A stretch of DNA of 64,000 bases, taken from NCBI RefSeq assembly GCF_001999945.1, contig NZ_CP019650.1, positions 372,001 through 436,000 of the forward strand. Direction: 5' to 3'. This document shows, piece by piece, positions 37,640-46,138 of the stretch (positions are counted from its first letter, which is position 1; each line of letters begins with the position of its first letter). The position numbers were made by a program, and so were the translations under genes. The notes under the pieces were generated by a model, which made no database searches, was not told where the DNA came from, and saw only the letters and a list, made by a program, of their open reading frames with translations. The DNA is from Microbulbifer agarilyticus (GTDB taxonomy: Bacteria > Pseudomonadota > Gammaproteobacteria > Pseudomonadales > Cellvibrionaceae).

Positions 37640-38953
37640 ATGCGCGAGTTTATCAAGTTGTTTGTGCTGATCACCATGTTGGTGCTGGTGTCGGTGTTTG
37701 GTCCCGCGCGGCTGGCTGCGGCGGAGTTGTCCAGCGCCGCAGGCGCGTTTAAGAGTGGTGATTATCCTCGTGCGCTGGCCCTGTTCCAGCAAATGGAGCA
37801 GGCCGGCGATCAAACTGCGCGGCTGAAGTTCAATCTCGGGGTCACTCTCTACAAATTGGGCCGCTACGCCGAGGCGTCCGAATATTTTTGGTTATTGGTG
37901 CCAGAGCCCAAGTGGCGTGATTTGGCAGAATATAACCTTGGGCTGATGGCGAGCAGGCAGGGCGATCCAGCGCTTGCTGCGCGCTACTTTCGCCGGGTGA
38001 GTGAGCACGCAGATTCGCCCAAGCTGCAACGCCTTGCGGCGCTCCAGCTGGGAGCCAGTACGGAGCGTGCATCAGCGCCGCGTCCCTGGCTTGCCATGGC
38101 CAGTGTCAACGGCGGCTTCGACAACAACCCTTACGCGGTGAAGACCGAGTTACTGGGCGAAGATGCGGTCGGCGATGACAACTTCCTCGAGCTATTTGCC
38201 TGGGGGCAGTACCGCCTTGCCGGTAGCGACATCGATGGCTGGCGATTGCAGGGCTACGGTTTTACCCGGCGCTACAGTGAGCTGGACAGCCTGAATCTGG
38301 GAAGCCTCAGTGCTTCGCTAATTCGCGATAGCCGCTGGCGAGGATGGCAGCTGGAGACCGGCGGTGGCGGCGAGCAGGTTTCCCTCGGCGGTGAGCAGGT
38401 GAGCCGGCAGTTGCAGCTGACCGCGCGGGCCGCGCGGGCGTTCGGCGCAGTGCGGGTACAGCTGTCTTATATCCCCGCCTACTACTCCGGTGGTGAGCGT
38501 TACGGCTATCTCGATGGCTGGCGGCAGCGCTTCTCGGCGCGCGCGCGCCGCAATACGCTCGGCGCGGACCTCGGTATCTATTACCTGTATGACAGCAATG
38601 ATCGCGAGGATTTACAGCAGGCGGCGGGGGACTATTACAGTTACTCACCCGCGCGCCACGCTTTCGGCAGCGATGTGCGCTGGCGCTTTCTCAGCCGCTG
38701 GGAGTTGCGCGCTGGCCTGGAGTATCGCTATAGCGTGTATGACGGAACCAATCGGGTCAGTGACAGCAGCGGCGAGTTGCTCGAATACGAACGCGAGTCG
38801 GATAGAGTGAAATCCTGGGTGTCGACCCGCTATCGGCTGACACCGCGGTTGAGCCTCGATGGCAAGCTACTGCGCATCGACAATCGGGAGAATCGTGAGA
38901 TTTACGACTACGACAAGACGGAGCTGAGCCTTGGTGTCAGTTACGTGTTCTGA
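37640..38953 (+). CDS. TPR-containing outer-membrane beta-barrel protein
   Basis: Start at ATG 37640 (GAGG 6 bases upstream) gives 437 residues with a signal peptide ending L-A-A-A. About three TPR motifs (G-A-F-K-S-G-D-Y-P-R-A-L and L-G-R-Y-A-E-A-S) occupy 30-135. A barrel of alternating aromatic strands runs from about 150 and ends in Y-V-F, the usual outer-membrane assembly signal. The plan recalls surface-lipoprotein assembly modifiers (Slam) and other TPR-barrel proteins, but no Slam signature can be confirmed. Longer upstream frames overlap the previous gene and lack an export signal. Confidence 0.7.
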   Translation: MREFIKLFVLITMLVLVSVFGPARLAAAELSSAAGAFKSGDYPRALALFQQMEQAGDQTARLKFNLGVTLYKLGRYAEASEYFWLLVPEPKWRDLAEYNLGLMASRQGDPALAARYFRRVSEHADSPKLQRLAALQLGASTERASAPRPWLAMASVNGGFDNNPYAVKTELLGEDAVGDDNFLELFAWGQYRLAGSDIDGWRLQGYGFTRRYSELDSLNLGSLSASLIRDSRWRGWQLETGGGGEQVSLGGEQVSRQLQLTARAARAFGAVRVQLSYIPAYYSGGERYGYLDGWRQRFSARARRNTLGADLGIYYLYDSNDREDLQQAAGDYYSYSPARHAFGSDVRWRFLSRWELRAGLEYRYSVYDGTNRVSDSSGELLEYERESDRVKSWVSTRYRLTPRLSLDGKLLRIDNRENREIYDYDKTELSLGVSYVF

Positions 38954-38979
38954 GGGGGCAGAAAGGGGTAAAAAATGAA

Positions 38980-38995
38980 GGGGCACAAGTGCCCC
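38980..38995 (+). terminator. Hairpin after the TPR-barrel gene
   Basis: A GGGGCAC/GTGCCCC stem with a two-base loop starts 26 bases after the stop. There is no strong T-run, so termination is possible rather than certain. Confidence 0.4.
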
Positions 38996-39069
38996 CCTAC
39001 GGTGTTGTCCCGCTTGTTATTCTTCGGTCCTTGCTCGTTATTGTTATTGTTTAGAATTATTTTCGCGAC

Positions 39070-39948
39070 CTATGCCTGTATGACGTCTGGCGCGCTATCC
39101 CCCTCAATCCATTGTTCAATTATTTCTACTACCGGTTCCGGGTTCTTGATCCAGCTCAGGTGTGGGTTGCCATGCGGGAAGGTGGGGGCGACTTCGCGGA
39201 CTTCCCCTTGAACCAGGGCCGCTAGCCGGCGCGTGGCGCCAACCGGGGCGAAGGGGTCGCCTTTTATGCACAGGTGCAGGGGCCGGTGGGCTAGCGTAGC
39301 CTGCTTGGGGATGCGTGCCTCTGGGGCAAAGCGGCCGCGCAGTATGCCGTTGCCCCAGTCGCGCATCAGTGTCGCCGCTTCGCGGCCACCAAAGCGCATC
39401 TGCCGTCCGGGGAAATAGCCGAGCAGGCGGGTACTGGTGTGCGCAGCCAGTGCCGCGCCCATAATCGCCAGACGGGTAGGTCCGCGCCAACTGCGGCAAT
39501 CCAGGTGGCCCGCCGCCACGCTCACCACCCGCGCATCCCCGGTTAACCCGGCCCGGGCGGCCAAGGTCATGGTCTGCCCGCCGATGCTGTGGCCCAGCAT
39601 TAGTGCTGGGCCGTGGCCGAGAGTGCTTTTCAGTGCCTGCAAAACCTCGGGGATCAGCTCGAAAACCAGATCGCTGTAGCCGTAGTCGTTGCCCCGTCTG
39701 GGGTGCGGTGTACTTTTGCCGGTGCCCGGCATCTCGTAGATCGCGGTCTGGTACCCGCGCTCACCCAGTGTGGTGAGCAGTTGCTGGTACTTGATCGCCG
39801 GCACGCCGAGTGCCGGCGCCACCAGTACCAGAGGTCGGGCGTGTGACTGATTGGGCGGACTACATAGTGTCAGCGGCACATTGAACCCGTGAAAGGGCAG
39901 GTTGATGGTATGGGGCTGCACCGACAAAGATACCTCCGGTATATACAT
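39070..39948 (-). CDS. Alpha/beta-hydrolase fold protein
   Basis: The 292-residue cytosolic protein has a nucleophile elbow G-H-S-I-G-G-Q with Ser121, an oxyanion region A-P-A-L-G-V-P and a probable catalytic His near the C-terminus in F-P-H-G-N-P-H-L-S-W. It resembles serine aminopeptidase/lysophospholipase-like hydrolases; the substrate is unknown. It is encoded alone on the minus strand, divergent from rpsF. Confidence 0.8.
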   Translation of the reverse strand: MYIPEVSLSVQPHTINLPFHGFNVPLTLCSPPNQSHARPLVLVAPALGVPAIKYQQLLTTLGERGYQTAIYEMPGTGKSTPHPRRGNDYGYSDLVFELIPEVLQALKSTLGHGPALMLGHSIGGQTMTLAARAGLTGDARVVSVAAGHLDCRSWRGPTRLAIMGAALAAHTSTRLLGYFPGRQMRFGGREAATLMRDWGNGILRGRFAPEARIPKQATLAHRPLHLCIKGDPFAPVGATRRLAALVQGEVREVAPTFPHGNPHLSWIKNPEPVVEIIEQWIEGDSAPDVIQA

Positions 39949-40130
39949 GGAAAGCTGGAACCAAGAGTCAAACTATAGTCACGTTTTCTCCTGCTCCCCT
40001 TGACCGAACCACCCCACTTGCTGGGCTATTTTTCTGTCGCCAGTGGCGCCTGCAGGGTGGTCGCCACGTAGTAAGTGAGTACTCGCAAATGTATGTGTCC
40101 CGATTTGCGGCGGCCGCCGCATTGTTCAAC

Positions 40131-40159
40131 TTGCAACCACTCCGGTAGAGGCATAGAAT
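40131..40159 (+). promoter_or_regulatory. Sigma-70 promoter of the rpsF operon
   Basis: TTGCAA, 17 bases and TAGAAT are followed by a GC-rich discriminator (ACGCCGCCCG), a form expected for a ribosomal-protein promoter. The rest of 39949-40130 shows no gene. Confidence 0.65.
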
Positions 40160-40292
40160 ACGCCGCCCGCAATAGCGCCATCCCGGGTGTTGTTGCGTAC
40201 TCCTTGCCTCACTGGGCGGTTGCTGCACTTTTCTACTTATTAGACAGGGCGGCGGCAAGCCGGGAGGCTGTGTTAACCCGTAAGGAGCGAAA
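40160..40292 (+). promoter_or_regulatory. rpsF leader, possible S6:S18 autoregulatory RNA
   Basis: About 130 untranslated bases precede rpsF. CTTGCC at 40203-40208 can pair with GGCAAG at 40254-40259, closing a GC-rich structure just before the ribosome site AAGGAG. Many bacteria control rpsF-rpsR through an S6:S18-binding leader; whether this leader is one is inferred, not shown. Confidence 0.35.
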
Positions 40293-40742
40293 ATGCGTCA
40301 TTACGAAATTGTATTCCTGGTTCACCCGGACCAGAGCGAGCAGGTACCCGGCATGGTCGAGCGTTACACTGCGACCATCAAAGAGAGCGGTGGCAGCGTT
40401 CACCGTCTGGAAGACTGGGGCCGCCGTCGTCTGGCTTACCCGATCAACAAGATCCACAAGGCTCACTACATTCTGATGAATGTTGAGTGTACTGAAGAAG
40501 CGCTGGGCGAACTGACCACCAACTTCAAGTACAACGACGCCGTGCTGCGCAACCTGGTGATCCGCGAAGATGAAGCGGTTACCGAAGAAAGCCCGATCAT
40601 GAAGGCTGAAAAAGAGTCCCGCGAGCGCAAAGCTGCGCGCGCAGAACGCTCTGAGCGTCGCGAGCGCGCCGAACGTGAAGAATCTTCTTCCGAAGGCGCC
40701 CAGGAAGCTAAGTCTTCCGACACCACTGAAGACGAAGAGTAA
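40293..40742 (+). CDS. rpsF: 30S ribosomal protein S6
   Basis: S6 binds 16S rRNA with S18. The 149-residue product starts [20 protein letters not shown] and contains [13 protein letters not shown]. After residue 100 it has a long acidic/basic tail ([10 protein letters not shown]) as in many gammaproteobacteria. The ribosome site AAGGAG is well placed. Confidence 0.97.
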   Translation: MRHYEIVFLVHPDQSEQVPGMVERYTATIKESGGSVHRLEDWGRRRLAYPINKIHKAHYILMNVECTEEALGELTTNFKYNDAVLRNLVIREDEAVTEESPIMKAEKESRERKAARAERSERRERAEREESSSEGAQEAKSSDTTEDEE

Positions 40743-40754
40743 GGGGATAGTCAG

Positions 40755-40985
40755 ATGGCACGTTTTTTCCGTCGTCGTAAGTTCTGCCGTTTCACCGCTG
40801 AAGGCGTAAAGCGTATCGACTACAAAGATCTCGATACCCTGAAAGCCTACGTTTCTGAAACTGGCAAAATCGTACCGAGCCGTATCACTGGCACCAAAGC
40901 CAAGTATCAGCGTCAGCTGGCCACCGCGGTCAAGCGCGCGCGTTACATTGCGCTGCTGCCGTACACGGACAGCCACGAAGCCTAA
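40755..40985 (+). CDS. rpsR: 30S ribosomal protein S18
   Basis: The 76-residue S18 starts [13 protein letters not shown] and includes I-D-Y-K-D-L-D-T-L and the basic end [11 protein letters not shown]. It lies 12 bases after rpsF. The single Cys in KFCRF is as in zinc-free S18 proteins. Confidence 0.97.
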   Translation: MARFFRRRKFCRFTAEGVKRIDYKDLDTLKAYVSETGKIVPSRITGTKAKYQRQLATAVKRARYIALLPYTDSHEA

Positions 40986-41028
40986 GCATCGCTTTGCTTC
41001 GTATTGATTGTTATAGAGAAGCTATCTA

Positions 41029-41877
41029 GTGCGCGCTATCGCTGAATTTGCCATGCGATCGCGCGTGCGCGCGGTGATCCTCACCATGGTGGGAATCCCG
41101 CTGATCAGCCCCGCGGTGCTTGCACTGGTGGGGTTACGCCGCGGCAGTGGCGACGGCCTGTTTGTACTGGTCTGGGGTCTACTGCCGATTGTTGCCGCAG
41201 CCGGCGCGGGCTATATGTCCCCGCTGATGGCTGGTATGGCGATCACGCACTTTGTGGCGGTGTTGGTCAGTGCTCTGGTCCTGCGCGAAACTAGCGCTTG
41301 GAGCTGGACACTGGTGACCCTGACCACGGTGACCGCCGCGGGTATTCTGGTGACCTCACAGGTGACTGGCGGTGTACTGGGCAATCTGCTCGAGGCGGTC
41401 AATGAGGCCGCGGGCGGCGCCAGCACACCGGAAGCGCAGCAGCTGGGTAAAGCATTTACCAGCGAAGCGCAGGCTACCGGTTACCTGGCCTGGGTCTCGG
41501 TAATCAGTGCCATGTTGGCTCTGTTATTGGGGCGCTGGTGGCAGGCCCTGTTGTACAACCCCGGTGGTTTGCAGCAGGAAATGCACAACCTGCGTATGCC
41601 GTTGCCGCTCGCAGCTGCCGGTATGCTGTTGTGGATTTACTGCCTAGTCAGTGAACACTTTGTGTTCTGGGGCGCGGTTGCCGCTTTCCCGATCATGGTG
41701 GCAGGCATTTGCCTGATTCACTGGCTGGTAGCCCAGAGGGGCTGGGGACGCGGTCCGCTGATTGCCCTGTATGTGATGCTGGTAATTGCGGCACTGCCGC
41801 TGGCAGGTTTCCTGTGCGGACTGGCACTGATCGATAGCTGGATTGATATTCGCGCACGCGCAAGCGACAAACGCTGA
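41029..41877 (+). CDS. DUF2232-like integral membrane protein
   Basis: The 282-residue protein has seven or eight hydrophobic segments and begins at GTG 43 bases after rpsR. A membrane protein of this type sits between rpsR and rplI in Pseudomonas and relatives. The role is unknown; the place inside a ribosomal-protein operon suggests shared expression with the translation machinery rather than a translation function. Confidence 0.8.
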   Translation: MRAIAEFAMRSRVRAVILTMVGIPLISPAVLALVGLRRGSGDGLFVLVWGLLPIVAAAGAGYMSPLMAGMAITHFVAVLVSALVLRETSAWSWTLVTLTTVTAAGILVTSQVTGGVLGNLLEAVNEAAGGASTPEAQQLGKAFTSEAQATGYLAWVSVISAMLALLLGRWWQALLYNPGGLQQEMHNLRMPLPLAAAGMLLWIYCLVSEHFVFWGAVAAFPIMVAGICLIHWLVAQRGWGRGPLIALYVMLVIAALPLAGFLCGLALIDSWIDIRARASDKR

Positions 41878-41911
41878 GCGGCGCACAAGAACTGAAACTG
41901 AGGGTTCCGAG

Positions 41912-42358
41912 ATGGAAGTTATTCTGCTCGACAAAGTAGGCAAACTGGGCAACGTGGGCGACCGCGTTGAAGTAAAAGCCGGTTACGGCCGCAACTTCCT
42001 GCTGCCTACCGGTAAAGCCGTACTGGCCAACGCAGCAAACGTTGCTGAGTTCGAAGCCAAGCGCGCTGAACTGGAAGCAGCTGCTGCTGCAAAAGTAAGC
42101 GAAGCTGAAGGCCGCGCTGCCCAGCTGGTTGAACTGGCTGTGACCATCGCCGCTAACGCTGGCGACGAAGGCAAGCTGTTCGGCTCCATCGGCACTCGCG
42201 ATATCGCGGAAGCGATCACCGCTGCCGGTGTTGCAGTAAGCAAGGCTGAAGTGAAGCTGCCGGAAGGCGCTCTGCGTGAACTGGGCGAGTACGACGTAGA
42301 CGTACAGCTGCACGCCGACGTAATCAGCAGCGTGAAGGTTGTTGTAGAAGCCGAATAA
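41912..42358 (+). CDS. rplI: 50S ribosomal protein L9
   Basis: The 148-residue L9 starts [20 protein letters not shown], the standard N-terminus that binds 23S rRNA. A long connecting helix ([14 protein letters not shown]) and a C-terminal domain follow. The ATG at 41912 is chosen over longer in-frame starts because it reproduces the family N-terminus exactly and has GAGGG upstream. Confidence 0.97.
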   Translation: MEVILLDKVGKLGNVGDRVEVKAGYGRNFLLPTGKAVLANAANVAEFEAKRAELEAAAAAKVSEAEGRAAQLVELAVTIAANAGDEGKLFGSIGTRDIAEAITAAGVAVSKAEVKLPEGALRELGEYDVDVQLHADVISSVKVVVEAE

Positions 42359-42436
42359 GGCTCTGCAGTTACCGAATCGCCATAGCGAGGCCTGCGGGGA
42401 ACGGAATTGCCCGTTCTCCGTCTAGCCGCGCTACAA

Positions 42437-42494
42437 TCAGGCGCTGGATTCTCCCAGCCGGTTTTTTGCCGGTGATGGAGGGTACAGCGCCTGA
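42437..42494. repeat. Inverted repeat between rplI and dnaB
   Basis: TCAGGCGCTG and CAGCGCCTGA enclose a 38-base loop that contains CCAGCCGG and a T6 run. It may act as a partial terminator between the ribosomal genes and dnaB. Confidence 0.45.
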
Positions 42495-42515
42495 CTTGTT
42501 TGTGAGTCCGGCAAA

Positions 42516-42574
42516 TGGTTTCAGCCCCCGGCGCACTTGGCCTGTGAGCCCGTGGTGGGGCAGGCCTGAAACCA
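42516..42574 (+). promoter_or_regulatory. Inverted repeat abutting the dnaB start codon
   Basis: TGGTTTCAG (42516-42524) and CTGAAACCA (42566-42574) pair perfectly, and the right arm touches the ATG at 42575. Folding would hide the dnaB initiation region, a possible translational control. Confidence 0.4.
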
Positions 42575-44068
42575 ATGACCGCAACGACCGGTAGTAACAC
42601 AGAGCAGCGAACAGCAGCGAACATGAACGAATACGCTCCGCAAGAAGAAGAGGCTCAGCAAGCCACCGCCAGCTCCCCGCTGCCACACTCGGTCGAGGCC
42701 GAGCAGTCGGTGTTGGGTGGACTGATGCTCGACGCCAGCCGCCTCGATGCGGTTGCCGAGCAGCTGAGTGCGGAAGATTTCTTCGTCGCCAGCCACCGGA
42801 TTATTTTCGGTGTCATGCTCGAGTTGTCCGGTGGCGAGCAGCCGCTGGATATCGTTACCCTCGCGGAAGGACTCGCCAATCGCGACCTGCTGGCCGACAT
42901 TGGCGGCCCGGCATACCTGGCCGAACTTGCAGAAAACACCCCTTCTGCCGCCAACATCGTCGCCTACGCGAAAATCGTGCGCGAGCGCTCTATGTTGCGT
43001 CAGCTGATTGCCGCCGCCGGTGAAATCAGCCGTACCAGTTTCAACCCTGGCGGTCTTGGCTCCGTCGACCTGCTGCAGATGGCCGAGCGCCGCGTGGCAG
43101 AGATTGCCGAAGGTCGCGCCAAAGAGGGCGGCTTTGTCGGTGTCGACTCGCTGCTGAAGAAAACCGTCGAGCGTATCGACGAACTGTTCAAATCCGAGGG
43201 TGACCTCACTGGTCTCAGTTCTGGTCTCACCGAACTCGACGAGCGCACCTCTGGCTGGCAGCCCGGTGAACTCATTATCCTCGCCGCCCGTCCTTCCATG
43301 GGTAAGACTGCACTGGCACTGAACTTCGTTGAAGCCGCCATGCTCAGCCAGGAAAAACCGACCCTGGTGTTCAGTATGGAGATGCCGTCGGACAGCCTGG
43401 TCATGCGTATGTTGTCTTCCATCGGCAAGATCGACCAGGGGCGTATCCGGAACGGCAAGCTGCAGGAAGAGGATTGGCCCAAGCTCTCCAGTGCCGTGCA
43501 GAAGATGAAGGGCAAGGGGCTCTATATCGACGATACCCCGGGCCTGTCGCCGTCTGAGGTGCGGGCGCGCGTGAAGCGCACGGTGCGCGACCACACCAAC
43601 AAGCTGATGCAGGCGGACCCCAAACTGAGCCGCGAAGACGCGGAACAGCGCGCGCTGCCGGCGATGGTGATGGTGGATTACCTGCAGCTGATGCAGGTGA
43701 AGGGCAGCACCGAAGGGCGTACTCAGGAGATCTCGGAAATTTCCCGCTCCTTGAAGGCGCTGGCCAAAGAATACGAATGCCCGGTGATTGCCCTGTCGCA
43801 GTTGAACCGGGGGGTGGAACAGCGTCCGAACAAGCGCCCGATGAACTCGGACCTGCGGGAATCCGGTGCGATCGAGCAGGATGCTGACGTAATCCTGTTT
43901 ATTTACCGCGATGAGTATTACAACGAAGACAGCCCGGATAAGGGCCTGGCGGAGTTGATTATCGGTAAGCAGCGTAACGGTGAGATCGGTACCTGCCGCG
44001 CGGCGTTTGTGGGTAAATTCACCCGCTTTGATGATCTGGCGCCTGAGTACTATCAGGAAGAGCACTAG
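42575..44068 (+). CDS. dnaB: Replicative DNA helicase DnaB
   Basis: The hexameric 5'-3' helicase of the replisome. The 497-residue chain has a DnaB N-terminal domain (P-H-S-V-E-A-E-Q-S-V-L-G-G) and a RecA-like motor with Walker A A-R-P-S-M-G-K-T at about 237-245, plus later DnaB motifs (MVDYLQLM and LSQLNRGVEQRPNKRP). A start at 42575 or at 42623 (MNEYAPQEE) is possible; the upstream one is kept but its ribosome site is weak. A structured 3'-UTR element starts 40 bases after the stop. Confidence 0.96.
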   Translation: MTATTGSNTEQRTAANMNEYAPQEEEAQQATASSPLPHSVEAEQSVLGGLMLDASRLDAVAEQLSAEDFFVASHRIIFGVMLELSGGEQPLDIVTLAEGLANRDLLADIGGPAYLAELAENTPSAANIVAYAKIVRERSMLRQLIAAAGEISRTSFNPGGLGSVDLLQMAERRVAEIAEGRAKEGGFVGVDSLLKKTVERIDELFKSEGDLTGLSSGLTELDERTSGWQPGELIILAARPSMGKTALALNFVEAAMLSQEKPTLVFSMEMPSDSLVMRMLSSIGKIDQGRIRNGKLQEEDWPKLSSAVQKMKGKGLYIDDTPGLSPSEVRARVKRTVRDHTNKLMQADPKLSREDAEQRALPAMVMVDYLQLMQVKGSTEGRTQEISEISRSLKALAKEYECPVIALSQLNRGVEQRPNKRPMNSDLRESGAIEQDADVILFIYRDEYYNEDSPDKGLAELIIGKQRNGEIGTCRAAFVGKFTRFDDLAPEYYQEEH

Positions 44069-44107
44069 CCCCCGGATGTTGAATCGGGTTGAGAAGCTTA
44101 GAGATAA

Positions 44108-44221
44108 GGTGACGATGCCAGGTAAAGGTTTGTGAGACCTTCTAAAACAGGGATGTTTTAGAAGAGCCCCCAGGGATGGGTTCACGGCGTGTCTCACAAA
44201 CCTTTACCTGGTGGCGTCACC
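44108..44221 (+). repeat. Structured 3'-UTR element, copy 2 (after dnaB)
   Basis: The outer arms include CCAGGTAAAGGTTTGTGAGA and its perfect complement TCTCACAAACCTTTACCTGG, extended with two mismatches to 44108 and 44221. Inside are the hairpin CTTCTAAAAC/GTTTTAGAAG with loop AGGGAT and the box CAGGGATGGGTT followed by CACGGCG. The outer stem sequence is unrelated to that of copy 1 but pairs equally well. Confidence 0.85.
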
Positions 44222-44265
44222 GCCACGGCTCTGGGTTTGGAGCTTTGTTATAGCTTGGTGGTGGC

Positions 44266-44371
44266 CAAGCGCCGGCTGCGGGTTTTCAGGACCGCTGTTA
44301 ACCCATCCCTGGGCGCTGCGGCGGCGACGTCCATGTCGCCGACGCTCCTGAAAACCCGCAGCCGGCACTTG
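44266..44371 (-). repeat. Structured 3'-UTR element, copy 3 (after the L,D-transpeptidase gene)
   Basis: On the minus strand the outer arms are 26 bases long (one mismatch), closing on TTTTCAGGA/TCCTGAAAA. The inner hairpin is GGCGAC/GTCGCC with loop ATGGAC, followed by the box CAGGGATGGGTT and AACAGCG. The orientation matches the minus-strand gene that ends 40 bases away. Confidence 0.82.
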
Positions 44372-44411
44372 TCCTTCGATTCGAGCTTTGAGCGCTGCTA
44401 TCTATTCGCGA

Positions 44412-44903
44412 TCAGGGGAAAATCTCAATCGGCGTACCGGTATCCACCATCGCCCAGATCTCGTCCATCTCCGGGTTGGTTACCGCGATACAGCCGTCGG
44501 TCCAGTTCATGCGGGTCAGGTACTGTTCAATACCTTTCCAGTGCGGTTTCTGGCCGTGGATCATGATGGCGCCACCTGGGCTGCGGCCCATTTTTTTCGC
44601 CCGTGCGCGGTCCGCCGAATTGGGGTAGGAAACCTGGATAGCGCGATAGTAGGTGCTGTTTTTCTTTTTCCAGTTCAGGGTATAGCGGCCTTCCGGCGTA
44701 CGGGAGTCGCCCTCGTACTGCTTGTGCCCAATTGGGTTTTTACCAAATACCACCTTGTAGCTTTTAACAACCCTACCGTTGCGTTTCAGCTGCATCAGGT
44801 GCTTGGATTTGTATACGACCACCTCATCTACGGTTTTGATCTTGGCCATAGCCAGGGTGGGGATTATTAACAGGGCAATCAGACTCAGTTTCAGGTATCG
44901 CAT
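44412..44903 (-). CDS. L,D-transpeptidase (YkuD/ErfK family), exported
   Basis: It probably cross-links or modifies peptidoglycan in the periplasm. The start at 44903 (M-R-Y-L-K-L-S-L-I-A-L-L) gives 163 residues with a signal peptide ending L-A-M-A. The YkuD domain shows I-M-I-H-G-Q and the catalytic T-D-G-C-I-A-V with Cys138. A longer in-frame start at 44954 would put 17 residues before the signal peptide and is rejected. The usual Ser-x-Gly-Cys is Thr-Asp-Gly-Cys, seen in other family members. Confidence 0.9.
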   Translation of the reverse strand: MRYLKLSLIALLIIPTLAMAKIKTVDEVVVYKSKHLMQLKRNGRVVKSYKVVFGKNPIGHKQYEGDSRTPEGRYTLNWKKKNSTYYRAIQVSYPNSADRARAKKMGRSPGGAIMIHGQKPHWKGIEQYLTRMNWTDGCIAVTNPEMDEIWAMVDTGTPIEIFP

Positions 44904-45267
44904 GGCTCTCGTCGGTAGTAATGGCATTGTCGGTGTCATTCCGGGGCTGAACAATCAGCTTCCGTGCTCTCGCACTTCCACGTCCCTGACTTATGCGGGG
45001 AGTCTCTGCGGGTTGGCAGAATCGGGCTGCCAGGCGGAGAAATGTGGTTGCGCGGTGCGACTTAGTGACGCAATAGCGTTATGACAGCGCTGTCCCTGAC
45101 TGTCACCCCAGACCAGGTCCGGGAACTTTTTTAGGCAATTATCCTAACCCGGGCCTCGATTGGCGAAATGGGTTGTATGAATACCGCTCTAAGTGATTAA
45201 TTTATCAGCAAGTAGATCACGTTTAAAGAGCCGTCAAACAAAAAAACCAAAGAATGAGGAAGAATTT
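44904..45267. other. Intergenic region between the L,D-transpeptidase gene and bioD
   Basis: No gene is supported in these 364 bases. They contain a perfect 12-base palindrome GACAGCGCTGTC at 45083-45094. No BirA-type biotin operator (TTGTAAACC) is seen upstream of bioD. Confidence 0.4.
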
Positions 45268-45969
45268 GTGACCGAAACTTTGTTTGTGACCGGAACGAAT
45301 ACAGAGGTCGGTAAAACCTATGCCACTGCGGCGTTATTGCACGCGGCAGGCGAGCAGGGCCTGAAAACCGCGGCGGTAAAACCGATAGCGTCTGGCTGTG
45401 AGCAGACCGCCGAAGGCCTGCGTAACAGCGATGCGCTGACCCTGATTGAGGCGATGAACCAGGACATGCCCTACGAGCAGGTCAACCCGGTGGCGCTGGA
45501 GCCCGCCATCGCCCCGCATATCGCGGCGATGGAGGCAGGGCGTAGACTCGACGTTTCCCGTCTTGAGGGCATCTGCCGCGGCGTCATGAGTAGTGGCGCG
45601 GATCTGGTACTGATCGAGGGCGCCGGTGGCTGGCGGGTGCCCCTGGCCCCTCGTCAGTTCCTGTCGGATCTGCCGCGCGCGCTGGAATTGCCGGTCATTC
45701 TGGTGGTGAGTATCGAATTGGGCTGCATTAATCACGCATTGCTGACCGCTGAGGCCATTCGCCGCGACGGCCTGCCGCTGGCGGGCTGGGTGGCAAACTT
45801 TGTGCGCGGCCCACAGGAAGATATGGCCCGCGCCGAGGAAAACCTGATGACCCTGCGGGCAATTCTGCCCGCGCCATGTCTCGGTACCCTGCCGCACGAC
45901 GAATCTGGCGACTACCGCAATGGCGCCGCCCACCTCGACCTCTCCCCGCTGCTATCTTCTTCCAACTGA
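45268..45969 (+). CDS. bioD: ATP-dependent dethiobiotin synthetase
   Basis: BioD closes the ureido ring of dethiobiotin from diaminopelargonic acid, CO2 and ATP. The 233-residue protein starts at GTG 45268 (GAGGAAG 5 bases upstream). It has P-loop F-V-T-G-T-N-T-E-V-G-K-T, substrate Lys in K-P-I-A-S-G and the E-G-A-G-G-W-R-V-P-L motif. Typical BioD has G-T-D-T-E-V-G-K-T; Asn replaces the first Asp here. It is not in a bio operon and is the only biotin gene seen. Confidence 0.94.
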   Translation: MTETLFVTGTNTEVGKTYATAALLHAAGEQGLKTAAVKPIASGCEQTAEGLRNSDALTLIEAMNQDMPYEQVNPVALEPAIAPHIAAMEAGRRLDVSRLEGICRGVMSSGADLVLIEGAGGWRVPLAPRQFLSDLPRALELPVILVVSIELGCINHALLTAEAIRRDGLPLAGWVANFVRGPQEDMARAEENLMTLRAILPAPCLGTLPHDESGDYRNGAAHLDLSPLLSSSN

Positions 45970-45989
45970 CCAAATTTGTTTGATTCTCC

Positions 45990-46012
45990 AAGCCGGACCG
46001 TGGGTCCGGCTT
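45990..46012. terminator. Hairpin after bioD
   Basis: A perfect 10-base-pair stem AAGCCGGACC/GGTCCGGCTT with loop GTG starts 20 bases after the bioD stop. It has no T-run beyond the arm, so it is a probable but weak terminator. Confidence 0.55.
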
Positions 46013-46040
46013 GACTTGGGAGGCCCTTCGGCCTAGATTT

Positions 46041-46054
46041 CAAACATGCGTTTG
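46041..46054. promoter_or_regulatory. PsrA-like operator upstream of the acyl-CoA dehydrogenase
   Basis: CAAACATGCGTTTG, extended to arms TTTCAAAC/GTTTGAAA (46038-46057), matches the PsrA form G/CAAAC(N2-4)GTTTG/C. PsrA is a TetR-family long-chain fatty-acid sensor that represses beta-oxidation genes in Pseudomonas. The site lies 84 bases before the acyl-CoA dehydrogenase ATG, which fits that role. Confidence 0.65.
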
Positions 46055-46138
46055 AAACAAACGATTGAGTGACTCCGGCTTGCACATCGCAGAGCCACCT
46101 CCAGACACACCAAAAAATCGATTCTAAGAGGCGACACC

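Noticed and set aside
37640..38953. Slam (surface lipoprotein assembly modifier)
   Set aside because: TPR plus barrel fits, but no Slam-specific motif or neighbouring surface lipoprotein gene could be confirmed.
42521..44197. Long antisense frame (558 codons) opposite dnaB
   Set aside because: It fully overlaps the well-supported dnaB gene, and its first part reads through the 3'-UTR element; no family match.
44266..44371. CRISPR-like or integron attC site
   Set aside because: No regularly spaced repeats, spacers or integrase; the structure is a single long imperfect palindrome shared with two other 3' UTRs.
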